Notes: generated by a model not told the origin, from the letters alone. A stretch of 64,000 nucleotides of DNA from JAMXLO01 sp963812475 (GCA_963812475.1 CAWEVI010000050.1:258459-322458); one strand, 5' to 3'; numbered from the stretch's first letter, positions 35,241-44,839 are shown. Made by a program: numbers and translations.

Positions 35241-35596
35241 TGCGTACGATCTCCCTGCTCGCGCTGGCGATGCTGTCTTCGGCATCGCCGGCTTCGGCCC
35301 ATGCGTTCCTGGAGCACGCAAGTCCGCCGGCAGGCAGCGAGGTAGTCGCCTCGCCGCCCGAAGTTTCCATGACGTTCACGGAAAGAGTAGAGCCGCTGTT
35401 CAGCACGATCGAAGTGCGCGACGCAAACGGCGCCGCCGTGTCCGCGGGCGGCCTGCACGTCGCGCCCGACAATAACCGGCGGCTGTCCATTGCATTAACG
35501 AAACTACCTCCCGGCATATATACCGTGATCTGGCACGCCACCTCGGTCGATACGCACAAGACCGAGGGCAGCTACCGGTTCACCGTCACACACTGA
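35240..35596 (+). CDS. copC: copper resistance protein CopC
   Basis: A 118-residue periplasmic copper-binding cupredoxin-like protein. The signal peptide ends A-S-A-H-A, leaving the mature start H-A-F-L-E-H-A, where the N-terminal His is a Cu(II) ligand. It continues S-P-P-A-G-S-E-V, S-M-T-F-T-E-R-V-E, and ends V-I-W-H-A-T-S-V-D-T-H-K-T-E-G with the two C-terminal His/Asp residues also used for Cu(II). The ATG overlaps the upstream stop. It would pass copper to CopD in the inner membrane. A decayed second copy lies at 38214. Confidence 0.88.
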   Translation: MRTISLLALAMLSSASPASAHAFLEHASPPAGSEVVASPPEVSMTFTERVEPLFSTIEVRDANGAAVSAGGLHVAPDNNRRLSIALTKLPPGIYTVIWHATSVDTHKTEGSYRFTVTH

Positions 35597-35620
35597 CGAC
35601 CGCAATCCAGAGAAAAAGCA

Positions 35621-35797
35621 ATGCGCTCGATACTCGCTGCCGATCTGACAGCAATTCCCCTGGTCGCCTCGGCCGATGAGGCGGGCATCCAGATCGGTCA
35701 CGTCTGGTCGCGCGCCGCGACGGCCGGGCATGAGCGATCACAACAACATCGGCGGGATGGGTGCTGTGCCGATACAACGCGGCGGGAAGCGCCCTGA
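35621..35797 (+). pseudogene. PCu(A)C copper chaperone, N-terminal remnant
   Basis: From ATG 35621 the frame reads a signal-like start (MRSILAADLTAIPLVASAD), then A-G-I-Q-I-G-H-V-W-S-R-A-A-T-A-G, which matches the first strand and the conserved W-x-R of PCu(A)C proteins. After this the reading becomes unrelated and stops at 35795. The His/Met copper site is missing. The 170 bases to copD show no further coding pattern. It is likely a deleted chaperone gene of the copC-PCuAC-copD type; the call rests on about 15 residues. Confidence 0.35.
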
Positions 35798-35968
35798 CAC
35801 AATGAGCCAACGGGCCACGACACAGATCGAGCGGGCTGATTGCCTGTATCGCCCAGTTCGCACGTGTAACCGTACGGGCTTGGGAAGCCGCCAACAAGGC
35901 GCCATATGGCGGCCGACGACAGTCCCTGGTCTGGCAAGGCTTGCTCGCCGGTCCTGCGCACATAGCGC

Positions 35969-37828
35969 ATGAGCACACTGATGACCCTTGTGGCGCTGCT
36001 GCGCGGCATGCATGTCCTGGCGCTGGTGTCGCTATCCGGCACGCTGGTGTTCCTTACGCTCGTGGCGCCTTCGGCCATGGCAGAGGCCGCCACCGATGCG
36101 CCGGAGCTGCGGCAGCGCTTGCTGCGCCTTGCGCGCTCCAGCACGGTATGCGCCCTGATCGTCGCCGTTGCATGGCTTGTGGTTGAAACCGTGGTTATCG
36201 CCGGCGCCGACAGTGCAGCCACGACACTGCACGCGCTGCCGACGGTCGCCGTACGGACGCAATTTGGGCAATTGCTGCTGCTCCGCTGCGGCCTGCTGCT
36301 GCTGGTGCTGCCCCTGCTGACGCCGCGACGTATGACGATCGCCATCGCCGCCATCCTGGCCGCGATCGCCCTCGCCGTTCAGCCGATGCTCGGCCATGCA
36401 GGTGCGGTCGGCGGCAGTGTCGGCGCTGAACTGATCATCTCGGAGATTCTGCATCTGCTTGCCGCCGGAGCGTGGCTCGGCGGTCTGCTGCCATTGTTCA
36501 TCGCGGTCGGCACCCTACCCCGCAATGCCGCGGCAACGGCCTGCCACAGCTTCACGCCGGTCGGCCTCTCCGCGGTGCTGGTGCTTGGAGGAACCGCCGT
36601 GGTGCAGGTGGCGGAATTCATGGGCGGCCTGCCGGGTCTGTTCGGAACCGGCTACGGCCAGATCGCACTGGTGAAGCTCGGACTGTTCGTCGGGTTGCTG
36701 GCGCTGGCCGCATTCAATCGCCTGGTCCTCACCGATCAACTGGCTGGGACCGCGCCGGAAGCCGCGCGGCAGCACATGCGCATGTCCATCGCGACCGAGG
36801 CTGTGCTGGGCACGCTTGTGGTGATCACGGCGGCGTTTCTCGCCGCGCACACGCCGGGCACACATGAACAGCCTTTGTGGCCCTTTCCATGGCGGCTGAA
36901 CCCGTTGGTATTCCGTGAGCCGGACCCGCGCGGCGAAGTGGTCATCGCGTTGTTCGCTGCCGGTACGTCCGCGGTTATCGCGGCCATCGGGCTGATCTGG
37001 CGCAAAGTGCGTTGGCCGACTGTCGCGTTGGCCGTGATCATTTTTCTCGTGGCAATCCCGCACCTTGATCAACTCTTCGCTGCGGCCTACCCGACCAGCT
37101 TCTTCGTCTCGCCGACTGGCTTTGCCGCCGCAACCATCGTCCGCGGCGAGCGCCTGTATCGGACGGATTGCGCCTCCTGCCATGGCACCATGGGTCAGGG
37201 CGATGGCCCGGCAGCGGGCACACTGCCGGTCGCGCCCTCTGACCTGACGGCGCACCGTCTCCTGGAATACAGCGACGGCGATCTTTTTTGGCTCGTGGGA
37301 CATGCCGTCGGCACACCGGACGAAGACCGGTGGGATTTGATCGACTACCTGCGCGCCCGCGCCATGGGGGAGTTCGTGCGAACGGCCGCCTGGGGCCTGC
37401 ATCCGCTGCATATCCCCCGGTTCAATGGCGATTGCGCTGACGGACGCGACATCGCTACCGATGATCTGCGTGGTCAGGTGGTGCGCATCGTGGTGCCGGG
37501 CGGCAACGAGCAGGGGCAGCCTCTGGTACAGGTCGCCAAGCCTGTCGTCACGATTTCCTTGGCAACGGATGCCGCTGACCGGCCGGGCGGGGTACGGTGT
37601 GTGGCACAGCGGGAGGCGCGGGAGGCTTTCGCCATCCTGCTTGGTACCACGTCAGACGCGCTTGCGGGCAGCCAGTTCCTGGTTGATCCGAACGGGTGGC
37701 TTAGAGCGCGCTGGCGGCCGGGCGATCCAGGTGGCTGGCCCAGCCCAAAGCGGCTCTCGACCAGGATCCAGGTGTTGGCTGAACATCCGCTTCCCGCTGA
37801 TCCCAACGGCCATGCCCATCACCACTGA
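35969..37828 (+). CDS. copD: CopD-cytochrome c fusion protein, copy 1
   Basis: A 619-residue membrane protein. Residues ~1-300 are a CopD-type domain with about eight helices, including F-G-Q-L-L-L-L-R and H-L-L-A-A-G-A-W-L-G-G-L-L-P. A periplasmic part then has a c-type heme site C-A-S-C-H at 401-405 in the R-G-E-R-L-Y-R-T-D-C setting, and ~490-619 form a C-terminal domain with a redoxin-like feel (D-D-L-R-G-Q-V-V-R-I-V, F-L-V-D-P-N-G-W-L-R-A-R-W). Tail ends H-A-H-H-H. Compared with copy 2 it lacks about 14 residues after the heme site, including the A-M-P-G-F that would hold the heme Met ligand. Start ATG 35969. Confidence 0.8.
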   Translation: MSTLMTLVALLRGMHVLALVSLSGTLVFLTLVAPSAMAEAATDAPELRQRLLRLARSSTVCALIVAVAWLVVETVVIAGADSAATTLHALPTVAVRTQFGQLLLLRCGLLLLVLPLLTPRRMTIAIAAILAAIALAVQPMLGHAGAVGGSVGAELIISEILHLLAAGAWLGGLLPLFIAVGTLPRNAAATACHSFTPVGLSAVLVLGGTAVVQVAEFMGGLPGLFGTGYGQIALVKLGLFVGLLALAAFNRLVLTDQLAGTAPEAARQHMRMSIATEAVLGTLVVITAAFLAAHTPGTHEQPLWPFPWRLNPLVFREPDPRGEVVIALFAAGTSAVIAAIGLIWRKVRWPTVALAVIIFLVAIPHLDQLFAAAYPTSFFVSPTGFAAATIVRGERLYRTDCASCHGTMGQGDGPAAGTLPVAPSDLTAHRLLEYSDGDLFWLVGHAVGTPDEDRWDLIDYLRARAMGEFVRTAAWGLHPLHIPRFNGDCADGRDIATDDLRGQVVRIVVPGGNEQGQPLVQVAKPVVTISLATDAADRPGGVRCVAQREAREAFAILLGTTSDALAGSQFLVDPNGWLRARWRPGDPGGWPSPKRLSTRIQVLAEHPLPADPNGHAHHH

Positions 37829-38213
37829 TGCCAACCGCCCCAAAAGCCGACCCTTACCGACAATTTTGCCTGCCTGAGCGGATACGCGGGATTGTTACAA
37901 CCCTCCCGGGCGGAGATAGTCCGGTAGCGGCTGCTGCGTCGGCTTGCTCGCGGCGGCCACGCTCAATTCCCAAATCGGTTGCCGATCCCAGGGTGGCGTA
38001 CGGTGACGACGTAATGCTAGCCGTTCCGGACAGCGGCACCACCAGTACCGCCCTTGGTGCTGGCATGGGTCTCGCAGTATGCCGAACCAGATATTCACGT
38101 AGCGCCGAGGGTACAACAAGTGTGGCTTTGCAACGCTGGAACCCATCTGGACATTTTGGCCATGCACGCTGCATAACTGGGGCTGCCAAGGCTTTCTACG
38201 CGGTGGGCGGCGA
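37829..38213. other. 385-base gap between the two copD genes, no intact gene
   Basis: Sits between copD copy 1 and the copC relic. I find no open frame with family-like content. By position it should be the former front part of the second copC (and perhaps part of a PCuAC gene), now scrambled. Confidence 0.35.
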
Positions 38214-38339
38214 CATTCAGACCGGAAAGTCATCGTCGAACTTCCGTCCACTGGCAGCGGTAGCTTCACGGTGATCTGGCATGCAACCTCGGTCGAGACG
38301 CACAAGACCGAGGGGAGCGTCCGGTTCATCGTGAGATAG
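38214..38339 (+). pseudogene. copC: CopC C-terminal remnant
   Basis: The frame ending at TAG 38337 reads D-R-K-V-I-V-E-L, then G-S-F-T-V-I-W-H-A-T-S-V-E-T-H-K-T-E-G-S. This is nearly the same as the C-terminus of the intact CopC at 35240 (V-I-W-H-A-T-S-V-D-T-H-K-T-E-G-S). The signal peptide and the front half are gone. It stands directly before copD copy 2, as the intact copC stands before copy 1, so a copC-copD unit was duplicated and this copC decayed. Confidence 0.7.
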
Positions 38340-38342
38340 CGC

Positions 38343-40244
38343 GTGCACAGCCAGGATATCTTCGTGGCTCTGCTGCGCGGCGTGCACCTCGCTGCACAGT
38401 TGTCGTTGTTCGGCACGCTGGTGTTTGCAGCGATCGTGGCACCAGCCGCGACAAGTGCCGCCGAAACGACCCGGCTGCGAGCTTTGCTCCTGCGCCTGGC
38501 GCGCGCCAGCGCGCTGTGCGCTCTGCTTGCCGGAGCGGCATGGTTGACCGTCGCGACCGCCGCCATTGCCGGCACGAGCGGCGTTGCGACGACGCTGCAT
38601 GCCCTGCCGGTGGTCGCGCTGAAGACGCAGTTCGGCCAATGGGTGCTGCTTCGGCTGGCGCTGCTCATCGTCGTTCTTGCACTGCCCCTGGCAAGGCATT
38701 GGCTGCGTATCGGCGCCATCGTGCTTACGGGCGCCGCGATCGCCGTGCAGCCGCTCGTCGGCCATGCCGGCGCGATCGGCGGCAGTCTCGGCGCCCAGCT
38801 GATTGCGTCCGAGATCCTGCATCTGCTTGCGGCCGGCGCCTGGCTGGGGGGTCTGTTGCCGCTGTACGTCGCAATCAGCATTTTGCCGGTGGCGGCGGCG
38901 ACGGCTGCCTGCCGCAGCTTTACGCCGATCGGTCTGGCCGCCATCGTAGTGCTGGCCGGGACGGCAGTCCTGCAGATCGCGCAATTCATTGGCGGCGTGC
39001 CTGGTCTGTTCGGCACCACGTACGGGAAGATCGCACTGGCAAAGGTTGGCTTGTTTATGCTGCTGCTTCTGCTGGCGGCGCTCAACCGGTTCGTGCTCAC
39101 CGAACGTATCGCCAGAGATGGATCCGTCGATGCGCGCCGCCACATGCGCCGATCGATCGCGGCAGAATCCGTGCTGGGCGCTCTCGTGATCATCACGGCC
39201 GGCTTTCTTGCCTCGGGTACACCGGGAACGCATGACCAGCCGATCTGGCCGTTCCCCTGGCGTCCGAGCCTCGAGGCGTTCGGCGATGCCGACCTGCGGC
39301 GCGAGCTGATCGTCGCGCTGGTCGCAATCGTTGGGGCGATCGTCATGGCGATCGCCGGCCTCGTCTGGCGGCATGTCCGATGGCCGGCTCTGGCGCTGTC
39401 GATGACCATGGTGGCGGTCGCTGTACCGCATTTGGATCTGTTGTTCGTCGCCGCCTATCCGACCAGCTTCTTCACCTCACCCACCGAGTTCGCTGCCACT
39501 GCTATCTCACATGGCGCGAAGCTGTACGCCGCGAACTGTGTCGCCTGTCATGGCGCGGACGGCCGAGGCGACCGACCGTCCGCGCCGTCGCTTCCGCTGC
39601 GACCCGCCGATCTTACGGCGGAGCACCTTTGGGCGCACAGCGACGGCGCGCTGTTCTGGTTCATCTCGCACGGCTTCCGGACTGAGGACGGCGCCATCGC
39701 GATGCCCGGGTTCGACGGCATTTTGTCGAGCGGTGCCCGCTGGGATCTGATCGACTACCTGCGCGCGCACAATGCCGGAGAGAGCATGCGCAACTCGGGG
39801 AGGTGGATGCATCCGCTGCCGGTGCCGCTGTTCGATGTAACATGCGCCGGAGGACGGACTATTGATCTCGATGACCTGCGTGGTCGCGTGCTGCACATCG
39901 TCGCAGCATCAGGCGATGAGCAGGCGGAGCCGCCTTCGGTCGCGAATGCCGACGCGACAACGATTTTCGTGGAACCGCACCCGACCGCACCACCCGAGAG
40001 ATCGGTATGTATCGCGAGCGAACCGGAAACATGGACGGCGTTTGCGATCCTCCTGGGACACGCGCCGAACGCATCGGCCCATTGGCAGATCCTGGTCGAT
40101 CAGAACGCCTGGCTGCGCGCGGCATGGCAGCCAGGCGATCCCACCGACTGGAACGACCCGCAGTCGCTCGATGGCGCAATCCGCGACATAACGGCGCATC
40201 CGGTCATGGGTTTCGATGCAGTGGGACACGTACATCGGCACTAG
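38343..40244 (+). CDS. copD: CopD-cytochrome c fusion protein, copy 2
   Basis: A 633-residue paralogue of the protein at 35969 with the same order of parts: CopD membrane domain, heme site C-V-A-C-H at 399-403, a likely Met heme ligand in A-M-P-G-F (Met454), then the C-terminal domain (D-D-L-R-G-R-V-L-H-I-V, I-L-V-D-Q-N-A-W-L-R-A-A-W) and a H-V-H-R-H end. The GTG start at 38343 is only three bases after the copC relic stop. The cytochrome part may pass electrons to or from copper at the membrane; that role is inferred. Very long antisense frames lie opposite it but are GC-driven shadows. Confidence 0.82.
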   Translation: MHSQDIFVALLRGVHLAAQLSLFGTLVFAAIVAPAATSAAETTRLRALLLRLARASALCALLAGAAWLTVATAAIAGTSGVATTLHALPVVALKTQFGQWVLLRLALLIVVLALPLARHWLRIGAIVLTGAAIAVQPLVGHAGAIGGSLGAQLIASEILHLLAAGAWLGGLLPLYVAISILPVAAATAACRSFTPIGLAAIVVLAGTAVLQIAQFIGGVPGLFGTTYGKIALAKVGLFMLLLLLAALNRFVLTERIARDGSVDARRHMRRSIAAESVLGALVIITAGFLASGTPGTHDQPIWPFPWRPSLEAFGDADLRRELIVALVAIVGAIVMAIAGLVWRHVRWPALALSMTMVAVAVPHLDLLFVAAYPTSFFTSPTEFAATAISHGAKLYAANCVACHGADGRGDRPSAPSLPLRPADLTAEHLWAHSDGALFWFISHGFRTEDGAIAMPGFDGILSSGARWDLIDYLRAHNAGESMRNSGRWMHPLPVPLFDVTCAGGRTIDLDDLRGRVLHIVAASGDEQAEPPSVANADATTIFVEPHPTAPPERSVCIASEPETWTAFAILLGHAPNASAHWQILVDQNAWLRAAWQPGDPTDWNDPQSLDGAIRDITAHPVMGFDAVGHVHRH

Positions 40245-40292
40245 CGCCTCCTTCTCGACCAGTGCCGCTTTGTGGGGAGCGGGTATCTTTTG

Positions 40293-41552
40293 ATGCCACG
40301 GCACCGAACGCTGCCTCGCCTGCTGATCGGACGTCTGCCGTTCTTCTATGGCTGGATCATTCTGGCCTGCGCGTGCTGCGCTGGCTTTTCGCGCCAGGGC
40401 GGAGCGGTGGCGACGCTGTCGATTTTCGTGTCACCGATGACGGGCGAGTTCGGCTGGTCGCGAACCGCGCTGTCCGGCGCGGTATCGCTCGGCGGCGTGC
40501 TGGCGGCACTGTCCGCACCTGCACTTGGGCGGGCGCTGGACCGGCGCGGCGCACGCCTCGTGTTGTGCATCGCGGTCCTGTTGACCGGTGCCGCCAACAT
40601 GCTGCTCTCGCTCACCGACGCGCTGCCGATGTTCTACCTGCTGTTCTGCATCGCGCGCATGAATTTCGCCGGACCATTCGACCTCGGCATCTACGGTGCG
40701 GTGAACAACTGGTTCATCGCGCGTCGCGCATTCGCAATCTCAATCGCAACGCTCGCTCAGATGGTCGGCCTGGTGGCGCTGCCGCTGATCGCCCAGGTCG
40801 CAATATTGCACGGCGGCTGGCGCGCGGGCTGGCTCGCCGTGGGCGCCGCCGTGCTGGCGATCGGGTTCGTTCCGAACTGGCTGTTGATGGTGCGTCGGCC
40901 GGAAGATGTCGGTCTTGCACCCGACCGCCGATCAATGCACGACACTCCGGCAGCCGTACGGGCGACGGAGCCGGTCTTCTCGCGCGCGCAGGCACTGCGA
41001 ACGCCGTCATATTGGCTGCTCTGCCTGTTTGCGCTGTTCGCCTACCCGGTGCAGGCGGGAGTCAGCCTGCATCAGGCGCCCTTTCTGATCGAGCGAGGTC
41101 TGAGCCCCACGGTTGCAGCCGCCATCGTCAGCACATTCTCCCTGATGTCCGGCGTCGCCAGCCTCGGCTGCGGATTCGTCCCCCACTCCATGCCGATCCG
41201 ATACGCGCTTGCGCTGTCCGGTGTCGCGCTCAGTGGTGGGACCTTCGTTATGGTGGGCGTTGCATCGGCACTTCAGGGCTTCATTGCCGCCGCGATGTTC
41301 GGCGCAGGCATCGGCGGGCTCCTGACCCTGCTGCCGATCGTGTTTGCCGATTACTATGGGCGGAGCAGCTACGGGGCGATCCGCGGCATCGCGCTGTCCG
41401 TGCAGGTTCTGGCTCAGGCCATGGGCCCGCTGCTGTCGGGTTTCCTGCGCGACCGGACGGGCAGCTATGATCTCTCGCTGCGATGCTTCATCGTGCTGTC
41501 CTGTCTCAGCATTCTGGCGGCGCTGCTCGCGCGTGAACCTCGCCAGCGGTGA
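40293..41552 (+). CDS. MFS transporter (oxalate/formate antiporter-like)
   Basis: A 419-residue major facilitator with twelve predicted helices. G-R-L-P-F-F-Y-G-W-I-I-L-A and G-E-F-G-W-S-R-T are marks of the monocarboxylate/OxlT-like branch, as is the D-R-R-G-A-R loop between helices 2 and 3. ATG 40293 is preferred over GTG 40272. It sits before an enoyl-CoA hydratase gene 27 bases downstream, which suggests uptake of an organic acid that is then processed as a CoA ester. A frameshifted paralogue lies at 48551. Confidence 0.82.
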   Translation: MPRHRTLPRLLIGRLPFFYGWIILACACCAGFSRQGGAVATLSIFVSPMTGEFGWSRTALSGAVSLGGVLAALSAPALGRALDRRGARLVLCIAVLLTGAANMLLSLTDALPMFYLLFCIARMNFAGPFDLGIYGAVNNWFIARRAFAISIATLAQMVGLVALPLIAQVAILHGGWRAGWLAVGAAVLAIGFVPNWLLMVRRPEDVGLAPDRRSMHDTPAAVRATEPVFSRAQALRTPSYWLLCLFALFAYPVQAGVSLHQAPFLIERGLSPTVAAAIVSTFSLMSGVASLGCGFVPHSMPIRYALALSGVALSGGTFVMVGVASALQGFIAAAMFGAGIGGLLTLLPIVFADYYGRSSYGAIRGIALSVQVLAQAMGPLLSGFLRDRTGSYDLSLRCFIVLSCLSILAALLAREPRQR

Positions 41553-41579
41553 TTGGTGTCAGTCAAGGAGGACCGCGAA

Positions 41580-42497
41580 TTGGCCATCAAGTACGAAAAG
41601 CGCGACGGAGTCGCTTACATCACGTTGAACAATCCGGCAAAGGCCAACATCTTCGACAAACCGACATCGGACGAGATCTCGGCCGCCTGGATCGATCTCT
41701 GGGAGGATCGCGACATCCGCTGCGCCATTTTGACAGGCGCGGGAGACAGGCATTTTTGCGGCGGACACAATCTGGCGCCGCGGCCGAACATCACCGAGGA
41801 AGAGCGCGAATATCTGCGCACCCAGCGCGTCTTCTGGCCGTTGGCGGGAACCGTGCATGGGCAGAAAACCGGCGTCGATGGGCGGATGGGTGACCATTAT
41901 CCGCGTGTATGGAAGCCGGTCATCGGGGCGGTGAATGGCTGGGCGGCGGGCGCCGGCCTTTACGTCCTGCTGTCGTCAACCGATATCCGCATCGCGAGTG
42001 CAGAACACGCGCGGTTCAAGTTCTCACTGATTTCGCAAGGCTGGATCGGGCATGGACCAGGTGCGAGCCTGCTCGTCAAGCAGCTTCGCTACGCCGATGC
42101 GATGAAGATACTGCTGACCGACGATCCGTTCGACGCGCAGGAGGCGCTACGGATCGGTCTGGTCAATGAGGTCGTGCCGCATGCGCAGTTGATGGAGCGC
42201 GCGGAAAAGATCGCCCGCCACATCGTCACCCTTCCGCCGGTCGCCGTGCGCATGATGAAGGAGTTTGTCGTGCGCTTTGGCGATCTGCCGACGGACCAGG
42301 CATGGCATGTGCAGAACCTGATCAACAACCTGCTGATACAGGTAACGACGGACGGTGAGGAGGGACGCCGGGCGTTCAACGAAAAGCGCCCGCCGAATTT
42401 CTCCGGTGCGCTGCGTCGTCGCGGCGAAGCATGGGAGGAGCCCTCGGAGGAGGACGCCGAACGACTGGACGAGGCGTATCGGAGCGGGGAATTCTGA
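41580..42497 (+). CDS. enoyl-CoA hydratase/isomerase family protein
   Basis: A crotonase-fold protein of about 305 residues. A-Y-I-T-L-N-N-P opens the fold. The oxyanion-hole loops are seen as H-F-C-G-G-H-N-L and N-G-W-A-A-G-A-G-L, then A-L-R-I-G-L-V-N-E-V-V and a long C-terminal tail (E-E-P-S-E-E-D-A-E-R-L) beyond the usual end. The start at TTG 41580 is chosen since AAGGAGGA lies 7 bases before it; the open frame extends to 41553. A 27-base gap links it to the MFS gene. The substrate acyl-CoA is unknown; an insert (~80-110) is larger than in standard hydratases. Confidence 0.82.
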   Translation: MAIKYEKRDGVAYITLNNPAKANIFDKPTSDEISAAWIDLWEDRDIRCAILTGAGDRHFCGGHNLAPRPNITEEEREYLRTQRVFWPLAGTVHGQKTGVDGRMGDHYPRVWKPVIGAVNGWAAGAGLYVLLSSTDIRIASAEHARFKFSLISQGWIGHGPGASLLVKQLRYADAMKILLTDDPFDAQEALRIGLVNEVVPHAQLMERAEKIARHIVTLPPVAVRMMKEFVVRFGDLPTDQAWHVQNLINNLLIQVTTDGEEGRRAFNEKRPPNFSGALRRRGEAWEEPSEEDAERLDEAYRSGEF

Positions 42498-42510
42498 GTA
42501 CACCGTAATT

Positions 42511-42640
42511 CTCTCCTCCCCTTGCGGGAGGGGTGGGGGGAGGGGTCGCATCATCGCAAGACAATGCTGTCTGATTAATGCCAAGCCTGGCTTCGTACTG
42601 CGTCCCCCTCCCCCAACCCCCCTCCCGCAAGGGGAGGGGG
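42511..42640. repeat. paired G/C-rich inverted repeats, family B copy 1
   Basis: Two units face each other: 42511-42546 (CTCCTCCCCTTGCGGGAGGG then a GTGGGGGGAGGGG end) and 42603-42640 (CCCCCTCCCCCAACCCCCCT, then CCCGCAAGGGGAGGGGG). The spacer is about 55 bases. Each can form its own hairpin (CTCCC-CTTG-CGGGAG) and the pair can fold on each other. The same arrangement occurs at 54337-54425. It lies between two convergent genes and may act as a REP/BIME-type element. Confidence 0.7.
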
Positions 42641-42675
42641 AGCACTTTTGCTTCTCCCGACCATGACGCGCGAAG

Positions 42676-44839
42676 CTATCCCAACGCGCCCGATCGACGC
42701 AGCGCATCGATCTCGTCGTGCGACAGATCAAGCACGTCGCGCAGAACCGCGTCGGTGTCCGCGCCGAGATCCGGTGCTGCGCCGGATCTCCGGCCAAAGC
42801 TGGCGCGCCATGGCAGGCCGGGGAGAGCACCGTCGCCGTGCGGTTCCCAAAATCCGCGTTCCCCAAGGTGACTGCTTGTGGCAAGGTCCACTGAGTTCGC
42901 AAGCGATGCCGCAGGAATGCCGGCACGCAGCAACATGGCGGCAGCGGTATCCGCGCGCTGCGACAGGAACCATGCGCACAGCGCGTCATCGATCGTTGCC
43001 CGTTGGTGCACGCGTTCGTGGAACCCGAGGTCGGCCATCCGTGCCAAGCCAGGAACCACGGCGCACAGGCTTCGCCATTCAGCGTCGCCCCGGACGGTGA
43101 CGCTGATCCAATCGTCGTCTCCGGCGCAGCGATACGCGCCATGAGGAACGTAGCAGGGGGAAAAATTCCCCCGTGGCTGCGGCACATCACCAAGCTGCGC
43201 TGCCAGCAGCGGTTCGGCCATCGTCCAAAGCATCGCCTCGATCATCGAGAAATCGATGCGCGCCGCAGCCCCATCGCGTCGCCGCCGCCACACAGCCGCC
43301 GCGGTAATGAATGCCAACATCAAGCCGCACATCGGATCTAGCCACGCGAAACCGACGCGCGGCGCAATATCGGGATGGCAATTGAGCCCGGCGAAACCAG
43401 CATAGCATTGCAGCAGCGTGCCGTAAGCGACGGCGCGCGATTCCGGCCCGGTTCGCCCAAGTCCCGACGCGGACACATAGATCAGGTTTGGATTGATCGC
43501 CCGAAGTGACTTCCGCGCCGAGGCCCAACCGGTCCATTACGCCGGTCGCGAAATTCTCGACCAGCACGTCGGAGCGGGCAGCCAAGGCGCGCGCAACATC
43601 GACGGCCTCCGGCTTCTTCAGGTCGAGCACGATGCCCCGCTTCGCCTGACCGAGCACCGTGTGCAACTCGGTCGCGCGACCTGGGTCGCCGCGCCCCGGC
43701 GCTTCGACCTTGATGACATCGGCACCCATCGCAGCGAGGTAGCGTGTCGTTGTGGGGCCCGCGATGACCCAACTGAAATCCAGCACGCGAACGCCGGACA
43801 GCGGCATCGGCCCCGATGCGGCAGGCACAATCCGATCGCCCGGCGCGATCGTCAGCCCGAACGGTGACGCCGGCGTTCTGACCGTGTGCCCATCGACAGT
43901 GGCGTGGCGCCAAAAGCCGCGATGCTCGAGTTGCGGCGAGCCAAGCTGGTCCGCCGGCTCGCGCAGCGGAAAGCTCGGCACGTGGGCCGTCTGCGCGGTA
44001 TCGGCGATCCACTGCTTGTCGTACCGGCAGCTCCATGCGGACATCAGCGCATGCAGCGCATCCCAGTTCGCGACGCGGTCGGGTTTGGTTTTGAAACGCG
44101 CATTGTTGCCCCAGTCGGGCGAGCCCATCGCGGCAAGCCAGGACGACCACTGACGATCCTCGCGCGGCGAGATCGCGGCATAGCCGTTGCGCGCCGGCAG
44201 GATGCACACCGTCGCGCCGTTGCCGTCCGTCAGGCGCCTGCGCGCGCGGCTCTTGCCGGCGAGCCCCGCGCCGGTCAGTTCGCCCATCGCCATCGTCGCC
44301 AGCGCTTCCTGGATCGACACGTCGATCACGGCTCCGGCCGAGCCTGCCTGTGCTGCATGGATGCCGGCACACGCGGCGGCAATCCCGCCGATGAAGGCCG
44401 ATTGTTTCCCGACGGGACGGATTGGCGCTTCCGCAAGATCGTCCACCTGTCCCGTCAGCAGCCGGGCGATGCCGCTGGCGAAAAACAGCGTCAGGTCGGT
44501 CGCCGGATCCTCCGCCTGCGGCCCGGTCTGGCCGAATGGCGAGATGAAGACGAGCGCTGCCATCCCATTGGAGCGGCGAATTCCGGCCGCATCGTGCTGC
44601 CGTGCGCGGAGCTCGTCCGGACCGCCTTCGCAAACGATCAGGTCGGCAACTGCAAGAGTGTCGAGCGGTGCCGTGGAGTGATCGCTCTTGCCGTGGTTGA
44701 GATATTCCGCCAGCGGCGTGGATCGGTCCGGATCGATGCAGGCAACGTCGGCACCGACATCCGAAAAAAGCCGTCCGCACACGGCGGCGGCCAGGCCCGC
44801 GCCGACCTGGACCACACGGAAGCCAGCCAGCAATGACAT
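42676..44839 (-). pseudogene. CaiB/BaiF-type CoA-transferase with two tandem domains, one frameshift
   Basis: Two frames give about 720 residues with two class III CoA-transferase domains. The first (from MSLLAGFRVVQVGAGLAAAV, start 44839 behind GGGAGG) has I-S-P-F-G-Q-T-G-P and ends near residue 310. The second starts L-S-G-V-R-V-L-D-F-S-W-V-I-A-G-P and has D-V-I-K-V-E-A-P-G-R-G-D and V-L-V-E-N-F-A-T-G-V-M-D-R-L-G. The frame breaks at about 43498-43502 in a CCC run; removing one base restores A-I-N-P-N-L-I-Y-V-S-A-S-G. Length is one base over a multiple of three. Such enzymes move CoA between acids. It is divergent from an enoyl-CoA hydratase gene. Confidence 0.78.

Noticed and set aside
34274..35596. 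A single 440-codon protein joining the outer-membrane protein to CopC
   Set aside because: The frame is continuous only because of the shift at 34931; CopC has its own start and signal peptide at 35240, and the outer-membrane protein continues in another frame to 35240.
37895..39431. Two very long minus-strand open frames (504 and 404 codons) opposite copD copy 2
   Set aside because: They are antisense to a gene with clear CopD and heme motifs; their products are Ser/Arg/Pro- or Gln/Arg-rich and have no family-like pattern. High GC suppresses stops in these frames.
40007..41470. 487-codon plus-strand frame overlapping copD copy 2 and the MFS gene
   Set aside because: Out of frame with both real genes and Arg-rich throughout; no start signal.
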